In this document: positions 34,449 to 44,766 of the stretch, piece by piece
How positions within the stretch are numbered: position 1 is the stretch's first letter
Layout: each line of letters begins with the position of its first letter
NCBI GenBank assembly: GCA_031772625.1
Contig: CM062808.1
Span: 142,516,605 to 142,580,604 of the forward strand
DNA length: 64,000 nucleotides
DNA from: Pinus tabuliformis
Lineage: Eukaryota > Streptophyta > Pinopsida > Pinales > Pinaceae
Direction: 5' to 3'
Notes under the pieces: model-generated
The model's input: only the letters and a program-made list of their open reading frames with translations
The model's database searches: none
Told to the model about the DNA's origin: nothing
Program-made: the position numbers and the translations under genes

Positions 34449-36401
34449 TCAGTCTGGAAAAGGTGGATGCAATGGTTGCATTTGTTTATCTTTGGTGTCA
34501 TCATTTGGTTTTCTTTGATTTGTCATTTCATTTTCATTTTCTGTGTTTTCCTCTTGTTTATCAATTGTTGGAGAATCTTTGTGGAGTACCTTACCAGACC
34601 TCAAGTTGATATTTTGCAAGGGTAGTGTGGGATATGAGGTTCCCTCTTCTACATTGTAGGCTGGCCTCTCTGCTCTGTTATTTTGATTTGGGACAGTTTG
34701 AGCAGGAATTTGAGTAGGTCTGGGAGGTTGTGAGTTAGATGGAAATTGCAATTGTGGTGGATTTATTGGTGGAGGAGCAAGCAGTGCTTGTTGAGTAGGT
34801 TGAGGTTGATGTTGGTAAATAACTTGTTGCTGAGGGTACTACTGATATGATTGAGGATGTGACGAGTATGGCTGATGATATTGTTGATATGGCTGCGAAT
34901 ATGGTTGATATGATTGAGGATATGTATGATATGATTGAGAGTATTGTTGAGATGGTCTCCATTGTTGCTGTGGGTGATTTTGGTGCTGCCATGGCATGGG
35001 TACATTCCATGAATTCTGAGCATACATTTGATCATTTATAGGAAATTGCAAATTCTGATTTGGAAACATACCTTGAGGTGTTGGTCTTGGCTGCCATGGT
35101 CTCTTTGTGCCCATGTAATATACGTTTTCCATCTCTGCATTAGCTGCCATATTACAATTCTGCAAAACCTTAACTTTAGAACAATTAAATATATCATTAT
35201 TTTCAGTACAAAAGGCACAAACTTGGATGTTTTCTAATGGGCAATCTTTTAAGTCATGTTTCTTCCGGCATTTTGGGCAGAAGATAGCCATTATTTGATC
35301 TTCATCTTCTTGTTTCTTCTTAGCTTTTAGAGTGTCAATTTTGCTTCCTAAGGTGCTTAACAGATCTATTTTAAATTCTTCTAACAGATTCCCTATTTCA
35401 GCCCTTGTGACACTTGTTGAAGCAGATTTTGTGGCTTTGGATGAGAAGGTTCTTTTTCCAATTTTAGCTTTGCTCCTTGAATACTTTTAGCATAATTCAA
35501 CGATTTCTTCAAAAGGTAAAGTAGAAATGTCACCTTTGCCCATCAAATTAAGATCATCCAAGTATTCATCTCGGATGCCTTTCAAGAATATTGTGCGAAT
35601 CAAATCAAGAGGCATAGTTCGGTGTTTGGATTTTTGTAAATTGTAGACAAACCATTCTAAGTATTCCTCTAAGGTTTCATCCTCTTGTTGGTTCATTCTA
35701 AAGATATCATCTTTGGAATCTTTCGATCTACAATAAGGTTGATATTTCTTTAGAAATATTCTTCTCATGCCATCCCAATCAGTTATCGCATGTTCACCAA
35801 GCCCCATGAACCATCTTAAGGCTGATGCCTTTAATGTCGTTGGGAAGAGTCTAAGCCTATGGGCATCATCTGTGTAATCATATGTTCGACATACAATGTC
35901 AAACTCGAACAAGAATGAATCTGGGTCTTCTGAAGCCATGCCATAAAAGTTTGGTAGCACGGATGGAGGTATGTTTTTCATTTTTATCTCATCATCTTCT
36001 TGTGGTTCTTGAATAGGAAACTTAAAGGTTGACTCTTATTCATCTCTTCATCCTTGATTTGGTACTGATTCATCTCCTTCCTCAGCCATTTTAGTAGGTT
36101 CCTCTGTGTCAGTGTCACTCGTTTCAAAGAGAAGATTAAAGAAAGATTGTTCGGTCACTGTGCTACTTTCTCCTTGTGTAGAGGATCTAGGAAAGTGTCT
36201 CTTTTGAGATTTGTGTGCTAATAAAGTTTGCCTCTCGATGAGAGTAAGTCTTTGCCCTGACTTTTGTTTATCCTCTAATGCTTGTATGGTGACTTCCTCA
36301 GCTGGTGTTGTATTTCCTAAAAGGTCTGCTCCTAATGATAGGTTAGCTTTTGGATGGGGGGTTTTTATGAATCTACCTTGATTATCTCTAGATCTAGGCA
36401 T
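34449..36401 (-). pseudogene. GypB gag
   Basis: From the N-terminus (36401) the sequence is polar. The retrotransposon gag domain follows (35487-35981; LFPTTLKASALRWFMGLGEH, QEDETLEEYLEWFVY). Next come a Cys-rich zinc-binding segment with paired CPKC and CAFC motifs (about 35200-35290) and a very Gln-, Tyr- and Pro-rich tail (34840-35050). This is the capsid and nucleocapsid of the element. Broken in a few places. Confidence 0.8.
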
Positions 36402-36483
36402 AAGTGAACATGATTTCTAAATCTATGTTTTTGCTTGTTTTTGTTTATTGAATTTTTTTCTTTTTAAATCCTTTAACTACGCC

Positions 36484-36501
36484 TCCCCGGCAACAGCGCC
36501 A
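36484..36501 (-). promoter_or_regulatory. GypB primer-binding site
   Basis: On the minus strand TGGCGCTGTTGCCGGGGA lies 3 bp inside the 5' LTR. It has one difference from the Asp-tRNA-type site of Tat/Athila Gypsy elements, and two differences from GypA's site. Confidence 0.82.
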
Positions 36502-36504
36502 AAA

Positions 36505-38979
36505 TGTAGTGTCCTATCTAGGGTTCTAGATTAGGCTATATTTATTATCGACCAGGATAAGTAAACTTCGAGGCATGCGTCTACAAGCTATAGACATAAA
36601 GGATTCCTAACTAAGTGTTCATGACGGTAGGTTACAGAACTTCTTTATGGAAGGTTGAGGTATGCTCCCTATCACCTTGACACTCAGGTCACTCAATTCA
36701 TCTAACTATTCTAAAAACACTGCGTATTACTTAAACCAAGATTTCAATCCCCTTACGAGGATGTTGTGCATAAAAACCCTGTTCAGTGAACACTTAGCAT
36801 TCAACGTTTATCATTCATGAAAGATTAAGACATACTGAAATCATAGGCACACTTAAATTCAAATACATGGGAAGCAGGGTTCATGAAGATGCTTTAAAAA
36901 GATAATGAAAGATCAGATCCCTTACAGGATACAGTTCAACGATCTCAGCGATGAATCTTTCAAGCCACCATCATAAACATCATTCATAAGAATTAAATCA
37001 ACGAAATCATAAACCAAACTCTAATCATTGTGCATACTATTGAATATTCAGAAGTTGCTAATGAAATAAAATGACAGTATACCCGTTCCACGCAGGGCCC
37101 GTCTGCGTTTCAATGGTATACTGGAATACGCTCAAGCAACTATAGAGTTAACAAAATAACAAAGTCGTGACTGCAACTGAGTTCTGGTATTAAGTTCAAA
37201 AGCTCTGTTTTTTGTTGAGATTGCAACAAGACGATGGAGCTTAGTGAAAAGAGTCGCCTTCACTAAGTGGGCGCAGGCTATTTTTGGCGCAAGTCTATTT
37301 TTAGACTATGTCTATTTCTAGACATATGGATCATGTCTATGGATTGCAGGTTGTTGTTTATGGATGATTGATCAAGTTGGGAAAAAATAGATGGACTTCT
37401 ATTTTTGATGAAAGTGTGAGTGATCATAGTGTGAGTGATCAAAGTCTATTTTTAGACTGGTTGTCAAAAATAGAAAAGTCAAATATTATTATCTCACAAT
37501 AATATTTGGACTATAAACTTAATCTTATTCTCTTGGAGCACTTCAGTTTGAGCTACAGAGGTGGCACATGCAGCTGTCAGAAGGAAATACGCTTTTCTTA
37601 TGAGTCAGTTGAGTTGTTGCATGCATGACTTCAGTTAGAACTCAATCAGTTGAGTTTGGTGGAGTTGATGGAGTTGTGTTCAGTTTAGCTTTGTTAAACT
37701 GGTTGTATTTAGTCTAACTGGCAAATAGACTAGAGATGAGTTGGGTGAATTAGTTATTAATTAATTCACAAGTTATTAACTCATAATACAACTATAGAAT
37801 ACATCAGTTAACTCAGTTGCATTTCAGTGCATGTTCAGTTCAACAGGGACAGGTGGTAGAGAATCAGATTGCTATCAGTTGTGACTATAGTTGTGCACCA
37901 GATCTTGCACAATCAAGGGATTGAGTATGCCAATGAGTTTGCTCACGTATTTGCCCACATTATAGCTTGTGCTCACGTCCAACAAAGAGTGAGTGACTAT
38001 TTTGCAGGTGAAAAACGAGTTTGGTGAGCCATTCTCATCAGTGCTTGAGCAGGTATTGAGCAGTGGAGGCAGGCAAGCAGTGGAAGAGATTTGGAGATCA
38101 GATCTGAGCTGTATTGTGTGTAACAGAGGTGGAGATACTTGTGAGAAGTATTATGCTGTGTAATGTTACATTACTCAATCATTAATATACAGATAGTTGG
38201 GGTTTTTAGCGAGATGCTTTCCCGGGGATACATACTGTGTTAATGTGTGAATGCTCTTGATGTTTTATTGTTATTGATGCTGCTATATTGATGATCAACG
38301 TAGAGGAGCTCATGTATTGTGTATGTTTTCTGCAATAGTACATGATCAGGATAATCTCCATTGAATATGTGTTAAATTATTCAAAATTTCTACATTTTTC
38401 AAAATGATGTCCCGACATTAACAACCACACAACTGTGTTTACATATATCTTTTTAAAAACTAACACCGTTTACATTTGGAACGAATGTACATTCGTTATG
38501 CAGCTGTTGCCGCTTTTGTTATGGAATGATTTTTAAGTTGTTTCCATTCTGAACCGATTTCCCAAAAAGGAACAAAACTAAACCGGTTTAGAACCCTATG
38601 GCTGTTGCTGCTTTTGTCGCCAACATGCTGAGCTTTGACCAGCATTGACCGCACGACCAGGAGTGTTGGTTCTGTTGTAGGATCGATGTTCGTCCATGCT
38701 TGTACATTCTATTTCTCGTCCCTACCCTTTGCTTTAGCTTACCTGTCATGCCATATGTCAAACAATAAACCATTTACAGGATGTTGTAACTTCCTGTAGT
38801 CTTTTTATCAAAAATCCCTAATTCTTTAACATAAAACTCATAAATCAATTTTAATGCATCTAACAACTATAATACTGTTAACTAATCAATTTCAAGGGGT
38901 CTAAGAGATTTATGAAGGAAAAAGGTAGGCAAACGATGTGTTTCAGGAGGAAAAAGGAGGTCATGGAATGGTACCAACA
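36505..38979 (-). repeat. GypB 5' LTR, interrupted by a solo LTR
   Basis: It matches the 3' LTR from TGTAGTGTCC to ACCAACA once 37213-38394 and one duplicated TTTTT are removed. It retains the 18-bp palindrome (38480-38497) and the 14-bp palindrome (about 38579-38592). Confidence 0.9.
37213..38394. mobile_element. Solo LTR inside the GypB 5' LTR
   Basis: The 1182-bp block starts TGTTGAGATTGC and ends ATTTCTACA. It is flanked by TTTTT (37208-37212 and 38395-38399). The uninterrupted 3' LTR has a single TTTTT at this site, so the insertion is proven by comparison. It has no internal coding domain, so this is the scar left by recombination between the two LTRs of one element. It carries GTCTATTTTTAGAC-type palindromes at 37293-37306, 37310-37323 and 37444-37457. 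Confidence 0.9.
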
Positions 38980-38984
38980 CTCCT

Positions 38985-40136
38985 AGTACCTTTTCTCTTC
39001 CAAATCCAAATCTACATAGAGGAGCATAGGAGCAGCTATAGATTTTGCAGAGAAATAAAGATGCAGACGAAGATCAAAGGGTGAAAACCCTTTTTCAGAA
39101 TATATTCATGGAAGAAGGGCAGTTTGAACAAGAGGAGGAGGTCCATGGTTTGGAAGATAAGGGCAGTGCCCCTTTCCTAACCAGAGTTGCCTATGAAGAG
39201 TCATTATCTAAAAGCAATGCTCATGAGTTTGTTGTACCTGCAGAACAACAAGCTTATCAACAAAAGCAACGAGCAGCAGGTCCCACCATCCTTGAAGAGT
39301 CTGTGCTCGAAGCTAGCTCAACTTCCCATGACTACGCAAATCTGCAAATTGGCTAGCCTGCTGATATCCCCTACCCAATGATCAAAAAGGGAGAAGAAAG
39401 CTCCCCATCATCTCATGCTTCTCTGTCTGTTCAGGTGACAAGCCCTCATAGTTGCCTCCTAGGCACTGAGGCAGGCCATGATTCAGTGCCCAAGGCTGAT
39501 ATTGATAATCTCAGTCTTGATATTCTGATACCTGTCCAGGTGGCCTCCACACAACTTGAAAGGGCAGTTTGTCAGATGGCAGAGGAAGAGGATACACAGT
39601 TTTGTGACTCCTCCTTGGATGTGGACTGTTCTAAAAATGATGCAAGAGCAGGTGATGTCTGTGTGTCCTCCACACAAGAATACATTGGTTTTCCATTCAT
39701 ATTAATTGTGCAGGCCACAGATGACACAAACAAGTACACAAAAACTATGGTTATTCAGCAGATGTACAAAGGCTCCCATGAAGAACATCCGAGGATGAGA
39801 GCATACAGAGAGGGGATGAAGCAAAGATCATCTATACCTGATAAGGTCAAATTCCCCAAACTGTTTGAGGTAGATGATCAAATAAATCCAATTTTGCAGA
39901 TCTTTGATGAACTGGCCGAGAAGAGGAGAAACAGTTTTGATGGTCTAGTAGATGGCCAACTTTTGAAGATTTATGTTGTTCCTAAGCATGTTATTTTACA
40001 GGTTTTAGCATAGACTTAATTAGACTCCATGCCTAATGGAATATTAGGCAATGTTTTTAAGCTTGTTTTGTATGAAGGCATTGGTCTGCAGTTCTTGAGA
40101 CCTCACAGGGAGGATCTCATCCCCAGAAGGAGCCAG
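38985..40136 (+). pseudogene. GypA distal internal region with acidic ORF
   Basis: After GypB the GypA interior resumes. One frame (39045-40013) is open over most of its length. It encodes an acidic, Glu/Gln/Ser-rich protein with a more structured end (IPDKVKFPKLFEVDDQINPI ... LVDGQLLKIYVVPKHV). I see no protease, RT or integrase motif. It may be the C-terminal part of the gag-type protein or a separate accessory ORF. Broken at about one point. Confidence 0.55.
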
Positions 40137-41476
40137 TGTTAGCTCTGCTACATACTTCAGCATTTGGAGGACCAAATACTAGCTTGGCCATGTGTTTATG
40201 CAAAAAGGGAGCCCGCAACAGTTTGTTTTCTTCTTCTCCTTCATTTTCCTTGTACTCCCATAGCCCTGCTATCTCTGTTTTCTTCCTAAAAACCTCTTCA
40301 TTCCCTGAATAAACCCTCTGAAATCTAACAAAGCCCCTTTCTAGCCCCAGGCCTAAGCGCAAAGTTCAAGCCTTCCATAAGACCCGACCATATAACTTGG
40401 CGCTTTCATCTCTCATCGCTATCGGCAAATCGCATCATGTGTGTAAAAGGCTATGCCCCTGACTTCCGCCGATGCGATAAAGTCTCAAAAGTGGTTAACT
40501 CCTTTATCAGGTCTGCGGTCTAATCGCAAATCGGCAAACGTAAAGGCCTAAGGTTATCAAAGGAAAACGCTGATCCGATGACTCCCGTCGCGCTAGAAAA
40601 AGCGATTCGCCGATTACTCCTCCACCGTTGGATCAGTCCTGCCAAGATCCAACGGCCCACGCCTCGCAAACCAATCTCTGCCATCTGATCATCCACCAAG
40701 AAATCCAACGGCATTCGCTTTCACCGCTGCCATAAATTAACCGCATGATAACTCTCGATAAAGCGGTTTTGGCCCTGTCACATCCGCCACATGTCGCGCG
40801 ATGATTGTGATTGCGCGCCCGCGTACGATTACCGCCTAAGCTCCAAAAGCGGTGCGATACATACCACTTACCGCTTAAGCCAAATTCCCCACTCGTTATC
40901 ATCCGTGCACCTTATCCGCCTGATAGCCATTGGATCTTCCTACTCGGGATTCGACGGCTCACGTTTGTCCACTCCGGTTTTCTCCCGATACTCTCTGTAA
41001 AACGATCCCCACCATTGATCCACGCGATTCAATGGTTGATCTTCCTCCTCCATTCGTCCGCCATGCTGTCCGTGTCCATAGCATGTCCTGCGCATCCGAA
41101 GGAAGAAGGTGGCCAGTATTCAACTCTCGGCGTAATAAATCCTCAACAACCGCATTCAAGAGAAAGCATGGCCGAGGAAGAAAAGTAAAGAGCTCGAGAA
41201 GATAAACGCCTTTATCAATTATGGAGCTTCACTCATGCAACACTCTACCCGCTCAAGAAGGATAGCAGAGCATCCAAGAAGGTCAAATTCATTCGCAGAC
41301 ACAGTTAGATTGCAGCAGAGACTCCATCAGAGAGTTAAAAGCAATTGGTGGTCCATTATGACCCCTCCACGCATAGAACATCATAATATCTTTGTAAGGA
41401 AACTCTATATATACCCAGAAAACAGATGTAATCAGGGTCGAGCTACAACCTAGGAGAGTTTCTTGGGGTGACAATA
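40137..41476 (+). repeat. GypA 3' LTR, shortened
   Basis: It aligns with 23190-25064 from TGTTAGC onward, with many substitutions. It lacks the roughly 560-bp U5 portion, joining directly to the last 46 bases (GAGCTACAACC...). The TATA box is at about 41405. Confidence 0.85.
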
Positions 41477-41914
41477 AGGACCTTGGATAAGATTGCACAT
41501 ATCCTTAGGTGGAATAATGTTTCCTCTTCATTTAAACCTCTAAGGACCATTAGAAATTCTCTTGGTTTGGTTAAAGATCCTATTGACCCGAAGGACATGA
41601 AAGGTGTTTACCTGATTCCATCTTCATGTGATACTCCATATACTGGAGAAACGGGTCGATCGATTAACCGGAGGATCCATGAACATGTGGAAGACATAAG
41701 GCACAATTGTTCCCACTCTTTGGTTCTAGTTGAGCATGTGGAGAAGTCCAAACACCATGTTTGTATTGAGGATTCCAAATTCCTCGCTAGGGTTGACCAT
41801 TTCCACCATAGGAAGCTTAGAGAGGCTATTGAGATTGAAAGGCATGCTAGGAATCTCAACAGAGATGATGGTTGGAAATTGAGTAAAAGTTGGATTTCGA
41901 CCCTCTCCTTATGA
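41468..41914 (+). CDS. GIY-YIG endonuclease domain of PLE copy B
   Basis: An open frame of 148 residues. Its first codons lie in the GypA LTR, so the true PLE part begins about residue 5. It has the linker LDKIAHILRWNNVSSSFKPL, then KDMKGVYLIP, PYTGETGRSI, RIHEH, HHRKLREAIEIERH and WKLSKSW. It is homologous to 21731-22153 with substitutions. This is the nuclease half of a PLE protein whose RT half now lies 18 kb upstream. Confidence 0.88.
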   Translation: MTIRTLDKIAHILRWNNVSSSFKPLRTIRNSLGLVKDPIDPKDMKGVYLIPSSCDTPYTGETGRSINRRIHEHVEDIRHNCSHSLVLVEHVEKSKHHVCIEDSKFLARVDHFHHRKLREAIEIERHARNLNRDDGWKLSKSWISTLSL

Positions 41915-42142
41915 TCCTCTTGTCTCTTTTTTCCCTTTTATAGTTTTTTTCTTTTTTTCTTTTTATGTATAGCATATTACTTGTAACTTAATTAAAATAA
42001 ATGCTCATACTCCCTTTATTTATAACATTATTTTGATTCATCATTTTTAACCTTATTTTTTACTTATTTAATTTCAATTATTGAACTCCTAATTACTTCT
42101 ATAGTATTTAATCTCTTTTTTCCTTATAATACCTATTATTGG
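41477..42142 (+). mobile_element. Penelope-like element copy B, part 2: linker, GIY-YIG, 3' region start
   Basis: This is the direct continuation of copy B after GypA. The first bases (AGGACCTTGGATAAGATTGC) align with the point in copy A that matches 23189. It includes the endonuclease ORF and AT-rich 3' sequence parallel to copy A, up to TATTATTGG, where element G is inserted. Confidence 0.9.
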
Positions 42143-42958
42143 TGTTGGAGAGGCAAATCCCCTCTATGGATAGAGGCGATCCCTACTAGCCTAGAGTGGG
42201 TCTAGCAACAATCAGTCAATGCTACTATGCAAGTTCCTAATTGCAATTAAAAGGTGGGCAAAGAACACCTACTTGGATTCCAGCGCTGTTGTTTGATGAA
42301 GAGATGCCACCTTCGCTCCTTTGCTCTGGCTGGTCACGATCCTCCGCGATCTCCGCGAATAGATACCTGCACACACGAAGAGAAAACAAACACAAGCGTG
42401 AAATCTAATAAAAGCAACCATACATCAGTCAGAAAGGATGTAATTCACATTAACCATTGCAGAGACAAATGAGAATGGAACAATAATAGTAGTCATCTAT
42501 TATTAATCAATAACAGAGAAGTACAACCAAGTGTTCTGACGTCGATATCCTTCTCAGGAGGGGCCAGTCAGCAAGTCTCTTAAGCATTCACCTTTCGAAA
42601 TGATTCTCCCAAGACAAGAAACTCTCTCTCTCACACAAGCAACACAACACAACCTTCCCTAAGCTATCAAACACTTCCACACTTATCACACCAACTACCT
42701 ATAGTAGCAGCAATCTGAGCACTATAAGCTCCACACAATCCAAGCTATTCCAAAACTAGCTTCTCATGGCAATGGTAGAGGTTTATATAGGAGAGGGAGT
42801 CTCCTTGAATGGTGGAAGGATGAGCTTATCTTCAAGGGAAGTAGTTGCAAAGGGTCGAACAGACATGCCATAGAAGGGAGGCGATACTCACAAGGCCAAC
42901 AACCAAGTCTGGAGTTATCTGGAAGGCTGGATGTTGGAACAAATTCGCCCAAACTGGA

Positions 42959-43166
42959 TCAGCGCGGGGGTATAACTGGTTTGGTGCGCTGACGTCGCAA
43001 GGCAATAATGGGACGAGCCATGTCAGTGCGGGTCAATACAAACAAAGGCTGCGCTGGTCATGAAATTCGATCAGCGCGGAAAAGTCGTGTACTTCCGCGC
43101 TGGCAGCACACGCGGTCTGTTATGAAGCGCCAGTCAGCGCGGGTATTTTAGAAACAGACGCGCTGA
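42959..43166. repeat. Array of CAGCGC-N20-GCGCTG inverted repeats in element G LTR
   Basis: Four modules. TCAGCGC (42959-42965) pairs with GCGCTGA (42986-42992). CAGTGC (43024-43029) pairs with GCGCTG (43051-43056), with one G-T. CAGCGCGG (43072-43079) pairs with CCGCGCTG (43095-43102). TCAGCGC (43134-43140) pairs with GCGCTGA (43160-43166). Counted from the 6-nt core, spacers are 20, 21, 19 and 19 nt. The same array is in the other LTR (58737-58944), where the second module is fully paired. Confidence 0.85.
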
Positions 43167-43352
43167 TGATGAAAACTTTAGAAAAGTGGGTTTTTTGACC
43201 AGTTCAGAAGGCATGAACTTGATTATTGTGAACTCCTGACACAGTAGGGTAACTGACAGGGAGACAGTGACAAATTATGTTGGAAATAATACTGAGAGGG
43301 GGGGTGAATCAGTATTATCAGATTAATCAAACTTTTCAAATGCCCAAAACAT

Positions 43353-43416
43353 ATACGCTACTTCAGTTAAGTGAACCAGCGTGTACACGCTACTGTGACG
43401 AAGTAAAACAGCGTAT
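43353..43416. repeat. 64-bp double inverted-repeat module 1 (Copia LTR)
   Basis: ATACGC (43353-43358) and GCGTGT (43379-43384) are followed without a gap by ACACGC (43385-43390) and GCGTAT (43411-43416). Each spacer is exactly 20 nt and the period is 32 nt. The second LTR has the same module at 50702-50765. Confidence 0.8.
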
Positions 43417-44033
43417 AAGCAGAAAACTCACAATTTAGTTGGCTTATTCTTCAATTAAGTGCATCAGGACATTATTCATCATATTAACAGTAAACATGTG
43501 CAGTATAACAGAACAGATAAAAAGCCACACACATGAACACCAAGATATAAGGTGGAAACCCAATGTGGGTGAAAACCACCTGCTGCAAGTTGTCTCTATC
43601 TTTCTTAATATGAAACTTCAGTTTACAATCTTTTGTACTGGTGCAGCCTTATACCAGTACGCAGGCTACAACCTGCAGAAGGCTTCAACCTTCTCTCGTT
43701 CTCCAAACTTCCTTGGAAGGGAGCTCCAACCCCCTTTTGCTTTTGTACTAGCCAAGATACTAGTACGTAGGTGCTGACCTACAATCTTCCTTCTTCCAGG
43801 TATCACTTTTCATACATTTTCAGACTTGGATATTCCTGAAGCACAACATTACAATCTGAAGACCACAATTCATTCAATTTTCACAACAGATCATTGAAGC
43901 ATAAAACAACCAACTTTGAATCACTGAACCACTGAACCCTGTCAATCACCAGTTACCAGAACACAGAGCAGACTACAGAACTCTGTAATAACAGTCAGAT
44001 CCCACTGTAAACCCAAATCAAGCTTCAAAAGAT

Positions 44034-44097
44034 ATACGCTACTTTAATGAGCAGAAACCGCGTATACACGCGCTTTTACCGAAGCCAACCTGCGTAC
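44034..44097. repeat. 64-bp double inverted-repeat module 2 (Copia LTR)
   Basis: ATACGC (44034-44039) pairs with GCGTAT (44060-44065). ACACGC (44066-44071) faces GCGTAC (44092-44097). Spacers are 20 nt and the period is 32 nt. Repeated at 51383-51446 in the other LTR. Confidence 0.85.
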
Positions 44098-44555
44098 AGA
44101 TCTAAAAATAAACTTTCTCAACTTGCAGCTGTACCAGATATTAGTTAGACTCAGAATGTAACATTGCGACAATATGCAGATCTAGAAATACGCATAATCA
44201 ACCATAACATGATAGTGCATTTCAAACCATTTGATCCCGATCTCTCCTTAGATCTAGTTCTCCATCAACCGATGAGATCTCTCCTTAGCTCAGATCAACC
44301 AACTCAGAACCTGCATATCAGATCTCTTTCTCTCTTAGATATTCATGCCTTGTCGAAAGATGATCTTTGCCTAATGATCTTCTTCTCCTTATATAGCCTT
44401 AGGCCTTTCTCAATACCAAGAGCCAAAACCATAGTAACACAATACCATCAACTTTAAAACTAGGGATCGACACGCCCGTCGAGACATAATGGTCCGAAAT
44501 CATAGGCACAACTTCCAAGGTCTAACCACCATGAACCAAAGGAACCTTTCCACAT

Positions 44556-44619
44556 ACACGCGCTTTTTATGAATCTAACTTGCGTGTACACGCGACTTGA
44601 GCTTAACGAAACAGCGTGT
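44556..44619. repeat. 64-bp double inverted-repeat module 3 (Copia LTR)
   Basis: ACACGC (44556-44561) pairs with GCGTGT (44582-44587). ACACGC (44588-44593) pairs with GCGTGT (44614-44619). Both arms are perfect and both spacers are 20 nt. The touching arms form the palindrome GCGTGTACACGC. Repeated at 51905-51968 in the other LTR. Confidence 0.9.
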
Positions 44620-44766
44620 ATGAGCTTTCTTGCCATGCTGTACTGAGATCTGTCTTCTGATTAAGTTGCCATCACCTGTACTAACCTTTGAGCACCTGTT
44701 CCATCCACTGAGTGAGTTGCCATCAAGGACAACACTTGAACCATAATGCCAACAATCTCCCCCTTT

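Larger units (their letters stand above)
26371..38979 (-). mobile_element. GypB: Gypsy (Tat/Athila-like) retrotransposon inserted in GypA
   Basis: The target duplication CTCCT (26366-26370 and 38980-38984) is perfect. LTRs are 26371-27661 and 36505-38979; the latter is about 1.29 kb once a nested solo LTR is removed. Reading on the minus strand, the order is gag, protease, RT-RNase H, integrase, then extra 3' ORFs, with no chromodomain. Primer site and gene order fit the Tat/Athila branch of Ty3/Gypsy. The LTRs differ at roughly 33 positions in about 1285 (2-3%, eye count), so it is younger than GypA. All parts are present, but the coding region is broken in roughly six to eight places. Confidence 0.92.
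23190..41476 (+). mobile_element. GypA: pol-less LTR element with gag, inserted in PLE copy B
   Basis: LTRs at 23190-25064 and 40137-41476 begin TGTTAGCTCTGCTAC. The 5-bp flanks GGGAC (23185-23189) and AGGAC (41477-41481) match at four of five positions. After removal of the nested GypB, the inside is only about 2.5 kb. It holds a gag region and a second acidic ORF, but no protease, RT or integrase. It is thus a non-autonomous, gag-carrying element. Its primer-binding site matches GypB's at 16 of 18 bases, so GypB-like elements may have mobilised it. The LTRs differ by roughly 45 positions in the first 650 aligned (eye count), making it the oldest LTR insertion of the nest. Broken in about two to three places apart from the insertion. 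Confidence 0.88.
43278..44754 (-). repeat. Copia 3' LTR
   Basis: Starts TGTTGGAAATAATACTGAG and ends TAATGCCAACA on the plus strand, 1477 bp. It is bordered on the right by the polypurine tract (plus strand ATCTCCCCCTTT, 44755-44766). It contains three of the 64-bp double-hairpin modules. Open frames at 43439-43777 and 44164-44457 recur identically in the other LTR and are not genes. Confidence 0.95.

Noticed and set aside
34847-35041. Plus-strand Met/Asp-rich frame
   Set aside because: It is the antisense of the Gln/Tyr-rich tail of GypB gag.
42254-42472. 72-codon frame identical to 58030-58248
   Set aside because: Present in both LTRs of element G, so it is an LTR sequence and not a gene.
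43439-43777. 112-codon frame identical to 50788-51126
   Set aside because: These are the two LTRs of the young Copia element. Identity reflects recent LTR duplication and not a gene family.
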